A DNA stretch of 8,447 nt from Sphingomonadales bacterium (GTDB lineage Bacteria > Pseudomonadota > Alphaproteobacteria > Sphingomonadales > Sphingomonadaceae), in contig JAFLDC010000093.1 in the NCBI GenBank assembly GCA_017302775.1, forward strand, positions 1 to 8,447. Reading direction: 5' to 3'. Shown in pieces: positions 1 through 6,482 of this stretch. Position 1 is the stretch's first letter. Every line of letters begins with the position of its first letter. The notes beneath the pieces were generated by a model. That model saw only the letters and a list, made by a program, of their open reading frames with translations. It ran no database searches and was not told where the DNA came from. The position numbers and the translations under genes were made by a program.

Positions 1-424
1 CCGCCATGTCGTGGAGCAATCGCGCGGCAATGTTATCACCAAAGACTGTCTGACCGACCGCATCGCACTGACTGAAGATCAGGCGAAACAGGGCCGGATG
101 CGCCAGCGCGAAGCGAACATAGGCCCGGCCAGTCGCTGCGAAAGATGCGGAACTGTCCGGGGTCGATTCGGCCGCTTGCTGTTGCACCCTGCCAAGCATG
201 GCGATTCCTTCTGCCGCCAAAGCGCCCATCAAGGCCTGTTTGTCCGGGAAATGGCGATAGACCGCCGTCGCCGATACCCCGACTTCGCGTGCAAGCTGGC
301 GTAGAGAAAGATCGGCAAACCCGTTGCTTTCAAGTGCTGTCATCCCGGCATCGACCAGGGCTGACCGAAGATCACCGTGGTGATAGGGACGAGCCGGCGC
401 ATTTGATGTTGACACTGTTATCAT
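1..424 (-). CDS. TetR/AcrR-family transcriptional repressor, C-terminus cut off by the window edge
   Basis: A DNA-binding regulator of the TetR family that probably represses the divergent oxygenase gene and itself. About 141 codons are visible. Residues 15-60 form the TetR N-terminal domain, with the helix-turn-helix around 39-59 (core LRQLAREVGVSATAVYRHF). Residues 101-117 (YVRFALAHPALFRLIF) resemble the WHG-type ligand-binding C-terminal domain of many TetR proteins; the rest lies beyond base 1. The ATG at 424-422 is chosen because AGGA sits just upstream and the frame is open from there to the edge. The start codon lies only 8 bp from a perfect palindrome (432-450), and the -35 box of the opposing promoter lies inside the first codons, which favours autoregulation. 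The ligand is unknown; a substrate or product of the neighbouring oxygenase is the natural guess. Family assignment is firm, the target is inference. Confidence 0.88.
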   Translation of the reverse strand, partial: MITVSTSNAPARPYHHGDLRSALVDAGMTALESNGFADLSLRQLAREVGVSATAVYRHFPDKQALMGALAAEGIAMLGRVQQQAAESTPDSSASFAATGRAYVRFALAHPALFRLIFSQCDAVGQTVFGDNIAARLLHDMA

Positions 425-436
425 TGTTCCTATGTT
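409..436 (+). promoter_or_regulatory. Sigma-70-type promoter for the carotenoid oxygenase gene
   Basis: A perfect -35 hexamer TTGACA (409-414) is followed after 16 bp by TATGTT (431-436), which matches four of six -10 positions. Transcription would start near 443, giving a leader of about 26 nt before the ATG at 469; GGAG at 456-459 is a suitable ribosome binding site. The -35 lies within the first codons of the divergent tetR gene and the -10 lies on the palindromic operator, so repressor binding would block polymerase directly. Assigned from sequence only. Confidence 0.65.
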
Positions 437-450
437 TACAGCATAAACAT
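432..450. promoter_or_regulatory. Perfect palindrome, probable TetR operator
   Basis: The 19-bp sequence ATGTTTA-CAGCA-TAAACAT has two perfect 7-bp arms around a 5-bp spacer. Such short palindromes between a tetR-family gene and a divergent target are the usual binding sites of these dimeric repressors. It covers the -10 of the oxygenase promoter and overlaps the candidate tetR -10, so one site could control both directions. No second copy was noticed in the window. Binding by this particular TetR protein is inferred from position. Confidence 0.78.
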
Positions 451-475
451 TAAGGGGAGATTCGCGTCATGGCAA
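447..475 (-). promoter_or_regulatory. Candidate promoter for the divergent tetR gene
   Basis: On the minus strand TTGCCA (475-470, five of six -35 positions) is separated by 17 bp from TAATGT (452-447, a weak -10). The -10 overlaps the palindrome at 432-450, consistent with autorepression. The -35 overlaps the start of the oxygenase gene. The weak -10 makes this tentative. Confidence 0.35.
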
Positions 476-1905
476 GCGCAGTGGAAAACGCCATTCGCTC
501 CGTCGTCACAAAGGGCATCACTACCGTTGCGGGGATCAATCGTGCACGCCAGGACAAGGATCGCGACCACCCGTTTCTCAGCGGCATCCATCAGCCGCTG
601 AAAGCCGAACACACCATCACGGATCTGGCAGTAACGGGACAAATTCCGACGGAACTATGTGGTCGCTACGTACGGATCGGCCCGAACCCGTTCAATCCCG
701 ACCCACGCGGCCACCACTGGTTCATTGGTGACGGGATGGTACACGGGGTCAGGCTGCAGGATGGCAAGGCGCTGTGGTATCGCAACCGCTACATCCGTTC
801 GATGGACCTTGAGAGCAAGGGGGGCCCGAAGGCCGCGCCTGGCCCGCGCCGGGGGCGGCGTGACCTTATCAATACCAACGTGATCCAGCACAACGGCAAG
901 GTTCTGGCGATTGTGGAAGCGGGCTCGTTCCCGGCCGAACTGGATGAAAATCTGGAAACCCGCACTTACAGCGATTTCGGCGGGACACTGAAGGTTCCGT
1001 TCAGTGCGCACCCGCATGAGGATCCGTTGACCGGGGAACTTCACGCGGTGGTCTATGACGGCATGACACAGGACACGGTGTGGCACGTGGTTGTTTCGAA
1101 GGACGGCAAGGTGGTGCGTCAGGAACCTGTTCCGGTACAGGACGGCCCTTCGATCCATGAATGCGCCATCACCCGCAACTACGTGCTGGTGTTCGATTTG
1201 CCGGTGACCTTCTCGATGAAAGCGCTGCTAGCGGGACAACAGTTCCCCTATTCCTGGAACCCGGATCACGTTGCACGCGTAGGGTTGTTGCCGCGTAATG
1301 GCAGCGCCGATCAGATCGTCTGGTGCGAAGTCGACCCCTGCTATGTCTTTCATGTCGCCAATGCCTATGAACGGGACGACGGCATGATCGTTTGCGACAG
1401 TTCGGTGCATGAAACGATGTTCGCCGGTGGCCCTGACGGACCGAATGGCAAGCCGTTGGGGATGGAACGCTGGTTGATAAATCCGGTAGGCGGCAAGGTT
1501 GACCGCACCACGCTCGACACTGCCCCGCAGGAATTCCACCGTCCGGACGAACGCTACTTTGGGCAGCCATATCGTTATGCATGGTCCCTGGGGCTGCCGG
1601 GAACGGACAGCGCATTCCTGGGCGAGGCCCCGATCTATCGCTATGATCTGGAGACAGGGGAGCGGCAGGTGCACGATTTCGGCCCCGGCAAGGTTGCAGG
1701 GGAATTCGTGTTCGTGCCGCGCAGCGCCGATGCAACAGAAGGTGACGGCTGGTTGATGGGCTATGTCATTGATACGGCGCGCGAGACGACTGACCTCGTG
1801 ATCCTGGACGCATCGGACATAGCGCGTGATCCCATTGCCCGAGTGCATATCCCGCACCGAATTCCTCCTGGCTTTCATGGCAATTGGTTGCCTGACGCAG
1901 GATAG
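469..1905 (+). CDS. Carotenoid oxygenase family protein (carotenoid or stilbene cleaving dioxygenase)
   Basis: A non-heme Fe(II) enzyme that splits a C=C bond with O2 to give two carbonyl products; family substrates are carotenoids, apocarotenoids and lignin-derived stilbenes. The 478 residues match the usual bacterial length. The four iron-binding histidines are readable: H181 (SAHPHEDP), H230 (SIHECAIT), H295 ([10 protein letters not shown]) and H470 (GFHGNW). Second-shell acidic residues are likely E301 and E412 (GEFVFVPR). RYVRIGPNP (66-74) and [10 protein letters not shown] (135-144) are also family features. No signal peptide, so probably cytoplasmic. Substrate cannot be read: sphingomonads carry both stilbene cleavers such as NOV1/LsdA and carotenoid cleavers. 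Stilbene cleavers have an active-site Lys and Tyr; Y104 might be the Tyr, while the residue before the NTN motif is Ile134, so a Lys is not obvious there, but this needs alignment. First gene behind a TetR-controlled promoter, followed by a globin gene and tgt. Confidence 0.93.
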   Translation: MASAVENAIRSVVTKGITTVAGINRARQDKDRDHPFLSGIHQPLKAEHTITDLAVTGQIPTELCGRYVRIGPNPFNPDPRGHHWFIGDGMVHGVRLQDGKALWYRNRYIRSMDLESKGGPKAAPGPRRGRRDLINTNVIQHNGKVLAIVEAGSFPAELDENLETRTYSDFGGTLKVPFSAHPHEDPLTGELHAVVYDGMTQDTVWHVVVSKDGKVVRQEPVPVQDGPSIHECAITRNYVLVFDLPVTFSMKALLAGQQFPYSWNPDHVARVGLLPRNGSADQIVWCEVDPCYVFHVANAYERDDGMIVCDSSVHETMFAGGPDGPNGKPLGMERWLINPVGGKVDRTTLDTAPQEFHRPDERYFGQPYRYAWSLGLPGTDSAFLGEAPIYRYDLETGERQVHDFGPGKVAGEFVFVPRSADATEGDGWLMGYVIDTARETTDLVILDASDIARDPIARVHIPHRIPPGFHGNWLPDAG

Positions 1906-1942
1906 GCGCAGCCGGCTTGACTCGGGACAAGGACTTGCCCTT

Positions 1943-1968
1943 CTTCGCGGCGGAAGATCGCTGCGAAG
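1943..1968 (+). other. Strong intercistronic hairpin abutting the globin ribosome binding site
   Basis: CTTCGCGGCG (1943-1952) pairs with CGCTGCGAAG (1959-1968), a 10-bp stem with one G-U pair and a 6-nt loop GAAGAT. There is no U-run after it, so it is not a standard terminator. The stem ends one base before a tract of seven Gs that begins the Shine-Dalgarno of the next gene. It could act as an RNA processing or stability element, or tune translation of the globin gene. Function is inference. Confidence 0.55.
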
Positions 1969-1979
1969 GGGGGGAGGCC

Positions 1980-2399
1980 ATGAGTGATGAACGCCTGGCG
2001 GTTATTGAAGCAGGACTGGAGCGCGCCGCGGATCGTATCGGCGATGTCACGGCCCCGGTCATCGCTGAGTTCTACGCCCGTTTTCCTGATGCACGGGCCA
2101 GTTTTGCGCATCACATGCCGATGAACCCGGCCAGTCTTGAAGCGGAAATGGTCGGCAACACGCTTTACTACGTGATGACCTGGTTTGAACGCCCGGCCGA
2201 AGCGCGCATTGCCTTTGACAGCTCGGTTCCGCATCACCGCATCGCGCTGGATGTTCCGCCTGATTGGTATCGGGGGTTCATCGAGGCGTTTCTTGACGTG
2301 GTGGAGCCTGCCGCGGTTGGCGATGAAACCGACCGGGCAGCATGGCATGATCTGCGTGAGGGGCTGGTAGGGCTGGTCGAACGGAATCGTTTCCTCTAG
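1980..2399 (+). CDS. Globin-like single-domain protein
   Basis: A 139-residue protein that reads as a bacterial single-domain globin, expected to bind heme and O2 or NO. By eye against Vitreoscilla hemoglobin: FY at 31-32 fits the B-helix with B10 Tyr as Y32; F42 fits the invariant CD1 Phe; SLEA (52-55) lines up with SLEQ of the E helix, which would put Ala55 where Gln E7 sits; and [13 protein letters not shown] (85-97) fits the F-helix proximal histidine, most likely H86, followed by the V-x-P-x-x-W/Y pattern. W122 fits the conserved H-helix tryptophan region. Length is typical of the family. The ATG at 1980 is preferred over an in-frame TTG at 1917 because of the strong ribosome binding site GGGGGAGG just upstream. 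It lies 74 bp after the oxygenase and 10 bp before tgt, probably co-transcribed. Divergence is high, so heme binding is not certain. Confidence 0.7.
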   Translation: MSDERLAVIEAGLERAADRIGDVTAPVIAEFYARFPDARASFAHHMPMNPASLEAEMVGNTLYYVMTWFERPAEARIAFDSSVPHHRIALDVPPDWYRGFIEAFLDVVEPAAVGDETDRAAWHDLREGLVGLVERNRFL

Positions 2400-2409
2400 C
2401 GGAGCGCGG

Positions 2410-3534
2410 ATGAAGCCGCGTTTTGAATTCACCGTCTCCGCCACCGATGGAAAGGCCCGCACCGGCCTGATCAGGATGCGTCGGGGGGACATCCGCACCC
2501 CTGCCTTCATGCCTGTAGGCACCGCCGCGACGGTAAAGGCGATGAAGCCGCAAGCGGTACGGCAAACCGGCGCGGATATCCTGCTCGGCAATACCTATCA
2601 CCTGATGCTCCGTCCCGGGGCAGAGCGGGTTGCGCGCCTGGGCGGCTTGCATCGGTTCATGAACTGGGATCGTCCGATTCTGACCGACAGCGGCGGATAT
2701 CAGGTGATGAGCCTGTCAGACTTGCGCAAGATCACCGAAGAGGGGGTGACTTTCAAGAGCCACCTCGATGGCAGCAAGCACTTGCTCACGCCCGAACGGT
2801 CGATGGAAATCCAGCGGCTGCTCGGATCGGATATCGTCATGGCTTTTGATGAGTGCCCGCGCGCCGATGCCCCGCGTGAAGTGATCGAAAAGTCGATGCA
2901 AATGTCGATGCGCTGGGCTGCGCGCAGCCGGGCGGGGTTTGACAGCGGCACCGAACACGCTGAACGCTCGGCCTTGTTCGGCATCCAGCAAGGCGCGCTG
3001 GATGTCGATCTGCGCCTTGAAAGCGCTGATAAGCTGCGGGAGATCGGCTTTGACGGCTATGCGATCGGCGGGCTGGCCGTAGGCGAAGGGCAGCAGGCGA
3101 TGTTCGCGACGCTGGACTTTGCGCCCGACATGTTGCCGCCCGATCGGCCGCGCTATCTGATGGGCGTGGGCAAGCCTGACGATCTGGTCGGCGCCGTCGA
3201 ACGCGGGGTCGATATGTTCGATTGCGTGCTGCCCAGCCGGTCGGGGCGCAACGGGCAGGGCTTCACCTGGAACGGTCCGGTCAACTTGCGCAACGCCCGC
3301 CACGCGGAAGACACAGATCCGCTTGATGCCCGTTGCCCGGGCGAATGCTGTACGCATTACAGCCGCGCCTATCTGCATCATCTGCACAAGAGCGGCGAAA
3401 TCCTTGGGGCGATGCTGCTGACCGAACATAACCTGACGTTCTACCAGCAACTGATGGCGGCGATGCGCGATGCCATCGCTGCGGGCCGGTTCGCCAGTTT
3501 CGCGGCAGAGTTTCGCCGGGATTACCTCGGCTAG
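2410..3534 (+). CDS. tgt: Queuine tRNA-ribosyltransferase (tRNA-guanine transglycosylase)
   Basis: Exchanges guanine-34 for preQ1 in tRNAs with GUN anticodons, a step in queuosine synthesis. The 374-residue protein has the standard catalytic set, each residue exactly 9 below Zymomonas mobilis numbering: D93 and Y97 ([10 protein letters not shown]), D147 (AFDECPR), Q194 (GIQQG), G221 (IGGLAVGE) and the nucleophile D271 ([11 protein letters not shown]). Three zinc ligands are conserved (C309, C314, H340), but the second cysteine of the CxCxxC motif is Gly311; an extra Cys313 lies nearby. GGAG at 2401-2404 gives a good ribosome binding site 5 bases before the ATG. The gene lies 10 bp after the globin gene with no evident promoter of its own in the gap, and its stop overlaps the convergent nitroreductase stop. 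No other queuosine gene is in the window. Confidence 0.97.
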   Translation: MKPRFEFTVSATDGKARTGLIRMRRGDIRTPAFMPVGTAATVKAMKPQAVRQTGADILLGNTYHLMLRPGAERVARLGGLHRFMNWDRPILTDSGGYQVMSLSDLRKITEEGVTFKSHLDGSKHLLTPERSMEIQRLLGSDIVMAFDECPRADAPREVIEKSMQMSMRWAARSRAGFDSGTEHAERSALFGIQQGALDVDLRLESADKLREIGFDGYAIGGLAVGEGQQAMFATLDFAPDMLPPDRPRYLMGVGKPDDLVGAVERGVDMFDCVLPSRSGRNGQGFTWNGPVNLRNARHAEDTDPLDARCPGECCTHYSRAYLHHLHKSGEILGAMLLTEHNLTFYQQLMAAMRDAIAAGRFASFAAEFRRDYLG

Positions 3535-4205
3535 TCGAACCCTACGAACCGCGCTGCTTCCGCCACGCTTCTGCGTTCTGAAACCACGGCGTTGGCAGGA
3601 AAACTATCATCGGGCCAGCCCATGGCCACAGCCTTCATGATCACCTGATCGTCGGGGATTCCAGCGTGCTCGCGAACCACCGGACTTTGCATGATGCCCT
3701 GGCTATTGATGACGCAGCCCAAACCGCGTGACCAGGCAGCATTGACGAGCGCGGTGGTTACGGCGCCGCAATCGAACGCGGTATCATCGCTGTCAGCCAG
3801 TTCCTGGTCGTATGCAACGATCACGCAGACCGGGGCATCGAACTGGCGAAAGCCGCGCAGCACCCAGTCGAGCCGGGCGTCCTTGTCATCGCGGGCAATT
3901 CCCTGCGCGGCGAACAGCTGCTTGGCGACGCCGATTTGCCGCTCGCGGTGCACGCCTGCAAACGCATGGCCGGTACGAAATTCGCGGCTATGGGGAACCC
4001 CTGCCAGATTGCGTTCGGTATTGCCGGCACGAATTCGATCCAGCGGTTCGCCGGTGATGACGTGGAAATGCCAGGGCTGGGTATTCATCGACGATGGCGT
4101 CCGCATGGCCAGCGTGAGCACTTCTTCAATCAGATGACGCGGTACAGGCTTGTCGAGATAGCCACGAATTGAGCGGCGGCCGAGGACAACCTCATCGAAT
4201 TGCAT
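3531..4205 (-). CDS. Nitroreductase family FMN-dependent oxidoreductase
   Basis: A flavoprotein of the NfsA/FRase-type nitroreductase fold, probably reducing nitroaromatics, quinones or similar acceptors with NAD(P)H. Of 224 residues, GRRSIRGY (9-16) is the FMN phosphate-binding start motif, [11 protein letters not shown] (37-47) is the conserved flavin-site loop, [10 protein letters not shown] (161-170) and MGWPD (195-199) are the C-terminal FMN motifs, and R211/R212 fit the late phosphate-contact arginines. It resembles the PnbA-like nitrobenzoate reductase subgroup, but the natural substrate is not readable. The ATG at 4205 has a GGGGGA ribosome binding site. It sits 118 bp downstream of rpsD on the same strand but beyond a strong terminator, so it is probably transcribed separately. 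It converges on tgt with a 3-base stop overlap. Confidence 0.92.
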   Translation of the reverse strand: MQFDEVVLGRRSIRGYLDKPVPRHLIEEVLTLAMRTPSSMNTQPWHFHVITGEPLDRIRAGNTERNLAGVPHSREFRTGHAFAGVHRERQIGVAKQLFAAQGIARDDKDARLDWVLRGFRQFDAPVCVIVAYDQELADSDDTAFDCGAVTTALVNAAWSRGLGCVINSQGIMQSPVVREHAGIPDDQVIMKAVAMGWPDDSFPANAVVSERRSVAEAARFVGFD

Positions 4206-4241
4206 ATCATTCCCCCAAAGTACGACGAACGGCTTGCGAGC

Positions 4242-4269
4242 ATGTTAACCGTGCGATTAAAACGCGCAA
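4242..4269 (-). promoter_or_regulatory. Weak candidate promoter for the nitroreductase gene
   Basis: TTGCGC (4269-4264) and TAACAT (4247-4242) are spaced 16 bp apart on the minus strand, just after the rpsD terminator and about 37 bp before the nitroreductase ATG. The -35 matches only three of six positions. Position supports it more than sequence does. Confidence 0.3.
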
Positions 4270-4272
4270 ACG

Positions 4273-4298
4273 AAAAGGGCGGCCCCGCAGGACCGCCC
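4273..4298 (-). terminator. Intrinsic terminator of rpsD
   Basis: Read on the minus strand, GGGCGGTCC and GGGCCGCCC form a 9-bp stem (one G-U pair) closed by the tetraloop TGCG, occupying 4298-4277 and followed directly by TTTT (4276-4273). It starts 26 bp after the rpsD stop codon. This is a textbook rho-independent terminator and separates rpsD from the nitroreductase gene. Confidence 0.9.
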
Positions 4299-4323
4299 CT
4301 TCATCTTGGCTGTGCCGACCGGC

Positions 4324-4938
4324 TTAGCGCGAATAGAATTCGACCACCAGATTCGGCTCCATTTTCACCGGATAGGGCACTTCGTCCAGCGTCGGGACGC
4401 GAACGAAGCTGGCCTTGTCGGTGCCGTCCAGCGAGACGTAGTCGGGCACTTCACGCTCAGGCAGGCTCTGCGCTTCGGCGACCAGAGCCATTTCCTTGGC
4501 CTTCTTGCCCAGGCTGATGACGTCGCCCGGGCGCACGCGGCGGCTGGCGATATTGCACTTCACACCGTTCACATAGATGTGGCCGTGCGAAACGATCTGG
4601 CGGGCCGAGAAGATGGTCGGTGCGAACTTGCAGCGGTAGACCACCATGTCGAGACGCTGTTCGAGCAGGCCGATCAGGTTCTGACCGGTATCACCCTTCA
4701 TCGACGACGCTTCCTGGTAGGTGCGCTTGAACTGCTTTTCAGTGACGTCGCCGTAGTAACCCTTCAGCTTCTGCTTGGCACGAAGCTGAATCCCGAAGTC
4801 AGAGATCTTGCTCTTGCGGCGCTGGCCGTGCTGACCAGGGCCATACGAGCGGCGGTTGACCGAGCTCTTGGGACGACCCCAGATATTTTCGCCCATACGG
4901 CGGTCAATTTTATACTTCGACGAATGGCGCTTCGACAT
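4324..4938 (-). CDS. rpsD: 30S ribosomal protein S4
   Basis: Primary-binding protein of the small ribosomal subunit; it nucleates assembly on 16S rRNA and contributes to decoding fidelity. The 204-residue length is standard. Residues 1-92 form the N-terminal S4 region ([14 protein letters not shown], then [12 protein letters not shown] at 31-42), in the version without the zinc-binding cysteine cluster. Residues 93-155 are the S4 RNA-binding domain ([10 protein letters not shown] and [11 protein letters not shown]). The end VEFYSR is typical. The ATG at 4938 is fixed by the conserved N-terminus; GAAGGA lies about 11 bases upstream. It is a stand-alone gene, as usual in alphaproteobacteria, ending in a strong terminator. 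The 156-bp leader region before it shows no recognisable S4 autoregulatory structure or consensus promoter by eye. Confidence 0.98.
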   Translation of the reverse strand: MSKRHSSKYKIDRRMGENIWGRPKSSVNRRSYGPGQHGQRRKSKISDFGIQLRAKQKLKGYYGDVTEKQFKRTYQEASSMKGDTGQNLIGLLEQRLDMVVYRCKFAPTIFSARQIVSHGHIYVNGVKCNIASRRVRPGDVISLGKKAKEMALVAEAQSLPEREVPDYVSLDGTDKASFVRVPTLDEVPYPVKMEPNLVVEFYSR

Positions 4939-5094
4939 GGCGCATCGTGTCCTTCAATTTGCATACGCGGCGTTATTGCCGTCGCTTCTGGTCCGGAACC
5001 GCACCGCTCCGCTAGTTACGGAACGCGAACGAGGCTTCACCGGAGTGCCCGTTCAATTGCGAAGGCGCGCCTTTGGCCACGAATGCACGCAAAG
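4939..5094. other. Intergenic region between trmJ and rpsD
   Basis: This 156-bp gap should contain the rpsD promoter, read on the minus strand. TTGACT overlaps the trmJ stop codon but no good -10 lies at the right distance. A 4-bp stem around the loop AATAAC (near 4964-4977) is too weak to mean much. No intrinsic terminator for trmJ is visible, so read-through into rpsD is possible. No gene, tRNA or known RNA motif is seen. Confidence 0.5.
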
Positions 5095-5832
5095 TCAACC
5101 CTTGCGCGGTCCTTTACGCAAGGCAGAGAGCACCCCGCGCATCGTCCGCACTTCCAGATGGTTCCAGCCTGGCTTCGTGAGCATGTTGCGTAGCGTAATC
5201 CGGGTGGCCGCCGCCCGATCCTCGGGCAGGAAATAGCCGGTCGGCTCAAGCATGGCGTCAAGCTGGGCGATCATTCCGTCCAGCTCCTCCTGCGGCGCAG
5301 GTGGCAGCAACTCCTCCAGCGGCGGCTGCACCAGATCAGCCTGGCGTGACCATTCGTAGGCCATCAGGATCACCGCCTGGGCGAGGTTGAGCGAACCGAA
5401 TTCGGGGTTGATCGGCACGGTAACAATCGCCCGGGCCAGCGCGACGTCTTCGGTTTCCAGGCCTGACCGCTCTGGTCCGAACACATAGGCTGCCCGGCCA
5501 GGCGCCGTTCGCACGGCCTTTGCCGCCTGATCCGGTGTCAGGACCGGTTTGGTCACACCGCGTTTACGGACAGTTGTTGCGTAAACATGCGTACAGTCCG
5601 CCACCGCCGCAGCAAGGCTGTCAAAAACTGCGGCCCGCTCCAGCACGAGGTCGGCGCCGGCCGCCGCTGGCCCGGCACTGGGGTTGGGCCAGCCATCACG
5701 CGGGGTGACCAGCCGCAATTCGGTCAACCCGAAATTGAGCATCGCCCTTGCGGCCTTGCCGATATTCTCGCCCAGCTGCGGCCTGACCAGAACAATGACA
5801 GGGCGGTTGAGCTCACTCTTTCCCAGCATCAT
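5095..5832 (-). CDS. trmJ: tRNA (cytidine/uridine-2'-O-)-methyltransferase, TrmJ type
   Basis: A SPOUT-class methyltransferase predicted to 2'-O-methylate nucleotide 32 in tRNA anticodon loops using S-adenosylmethionine. The 245-residue protein carries the TrmH/SpoU motifs: [15 protein letters not shown] near residues 17-31 (the motif-1 asparagine is about N23), FGPERSGL at 118-125 (motif 2) and SLNLAQAV at 147-154 (motif 3), the last two forming the trefoil-knot cofactor site. The start is placed at ATG 5832 (a second ATG follows at 5829). The open frame extends to 5910, but that start would lie about 97 bases inside nrdR and adds residues unlike the family. The chosen start overlaps the end of nrdR by 20 nt, which suggests translational coupling; the ribosome binding site is poor. 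TrmJ rather than another SpoU enzyme is inferred from the N-terminal motif and length. Confidence 0.88.
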   Translation of the reverse strand: MMLGKSELNRPVIVLVRPQLGENIGKAARAMLNFGLTELRLVTPRDGWPNPSAGPAAAGADLVLERAAVFDSLAAAVADCTHVYATTVRKRGVTKPVLTPDQAAKAVRTAPGRAAYVFGPERSGLETEDVALARAIVTVPINPEFGSLNLAQAVILMAYEWSRQADLVQPPLEELLPPAPQEELDGMIAQLDAMLEPTGYFLPEDRAAATRITLRNMLTKPGWNHLEVRTMRGVLSALRKGPRKG

Positions 5833-6274
5833 GCACCGTGCTGGCAAATTCTTCAAAATCCCGTGCTTCCGTGAAATCCCGATAGACCGAGGCAAAACGA
5901 ATATAGGCAACCGTATCGAGAGCGTAGAGCCCTTCCATCACCATTTCGCCGATCGACTTGGCGGCAACCTCGCTTTCGCCCAGCGTTTCGATCCGGCGCT
6001 GAATGCCGGACACCAACTGATCCAGCCGTTCTTGCGCAAGGCCGCGTTTGCGGCAGGCGAGGGCAACGGACTGATCGATCTTGGTCCGATCAAAAGCTTC
6101 CCGTGTACCGTCTGACTTCACCACGGTAATGTCGCGCAGCTGTATCCGTTCAAACGTGGTAAATCGCGCTCCGCACCCGTCGCACTGACGGCGACGGCGG
6201 ATTGCCGTGTTATCTTCAGTCGGGCGCGAATCCTTGACCTGGCTGTTTTCATGCGCGCAAAACGGGCAACGCAT
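5813..6274 (-). CDS. nrdR: Transcriptional repressor NrdR
   Basis: Zinc- and nucleotide-binding repressor of ribonucleotide reductase genes. The 153 residues are the normal length. A zinc ribbon is formed by C3, C6, C31 and C34, with the basic stretch RRRRQ (26-30) before the second pair. An ATP-cone domain spans roughly 49-139 ([19 protein letters not shown] onward), which senses ATP and dATP. The ATG at 6274 lies 3 bases after the stop of the preceding small gene (TGA-TCG-ATG) and has no good Shine-Dalgarno, so translation is probably coupled. glyA-nrdR proximity is common in alphaproteobacteria. The genes it controls are not in this window. Confidence 0.97.
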   Translation of the reverse strand: MRCPFCAHENSQVKDSRPTEDNTAIRRRRQCDGCGARFTTFERIQLRDITVVKSDGTREAFDRTKIDQSVALACRKRGLAQERLDQLVSGIQRRIETLGESEVAAKSIGEMVMEGLYALDTVAYIRFASVYRDFTEARDFEEFASTVHDAGKE

Positions 6275-6277
6275 CGA

Positions 6278-6478
6278 TCAGGGGCGCAGTCGCTTGTAAA
6301 ACATGAAACCGGCTCCAGCCACCAGACCCAGCGGCAGGCTGACAAAGGGCAGGAGCGCTCCGGCTACCGCGCCCACCGCTGCCCCGGTCAGTACCGGCTT
6401 GGTCGACGGGTGACGCATCCCTTCCTTGGCCATGCCGCTGATTTCGTGCTTGGCGTCCTCGACAATGTCACCGCTCAT
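6278..6478 (-). CDS. Small hypothetical membrane protein between glyA and nrdR
   Basis: A 66-residue protein not recognised as a named family. Residues 1-27 are polar and charged (MSGDIVEDAKHEISGMAKEG, then MRHPSTK). Residues 28-61 are hydrophobic and rich in Gly and Ala, with prolines at 44 and 49 that suggest a bent or hairpin membrane segment (GAAVGAVAGALLPF, then LPLGLVAGAGFMFY). It ends in a basic tail, KRLRP. The ATG at 6478 is preferred because it lies 4 bp after the glyA stop with AAGGA upstream; a longer open frame to 6604 would run inside glyA. The 3-bp gap to nrdR places it firmly inside the operon. The glycine-zipper-like pattern recalls small membrane-inserting proteins, but no function is assigned. 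Confidence 0.8.
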   Translation of the reverse strand: MSGDIVEDAKHEISGMAKEGMRHPSTKPVLTGAAVGAVAGALLPFVSLPLGLVAGAGFMFYKRLRP

Positions 6479-6482
6479 ATTC

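Noticed and set aside
11..453. Two plus-strand frames (11-304 and 145-453)
   Set aside because: They are the reverse complement of the TetR gene, which has a recognisable helix-turn-helix.
1169..1878. Minus-strand frames of 188 and 216 codons opposite the oxygenase
   Set aside because: Antisense shadows of a gene with all four iron-binding histidines; no motifs of their own.
1917..1979. TTG start that would lengthen the globin-like protein by 21 residues
   Set aside because: It has no ribosome binding site, would place the hairpin within coding sequence, and the ATG at 1980 has a strong site.
2716..3450. Minus-strand frame of 244 codons opposite tgt
   Set aside because: Shadow of tgt; no recognisable motifs.
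4939..5094. Possible S4-binding leader RNA before rpsD
   Set aside because: Only weak 4-bp stems were found, with no match to a known autoregulatory structure.
4306..5193. Plus-strand open frame of 295 codons opposite rpsD
   Set aside because: It is antisense to a clear S4 gene, has no domain-like sequence or ribosome binding site, and arises from codon bias in GC-rich DNA.
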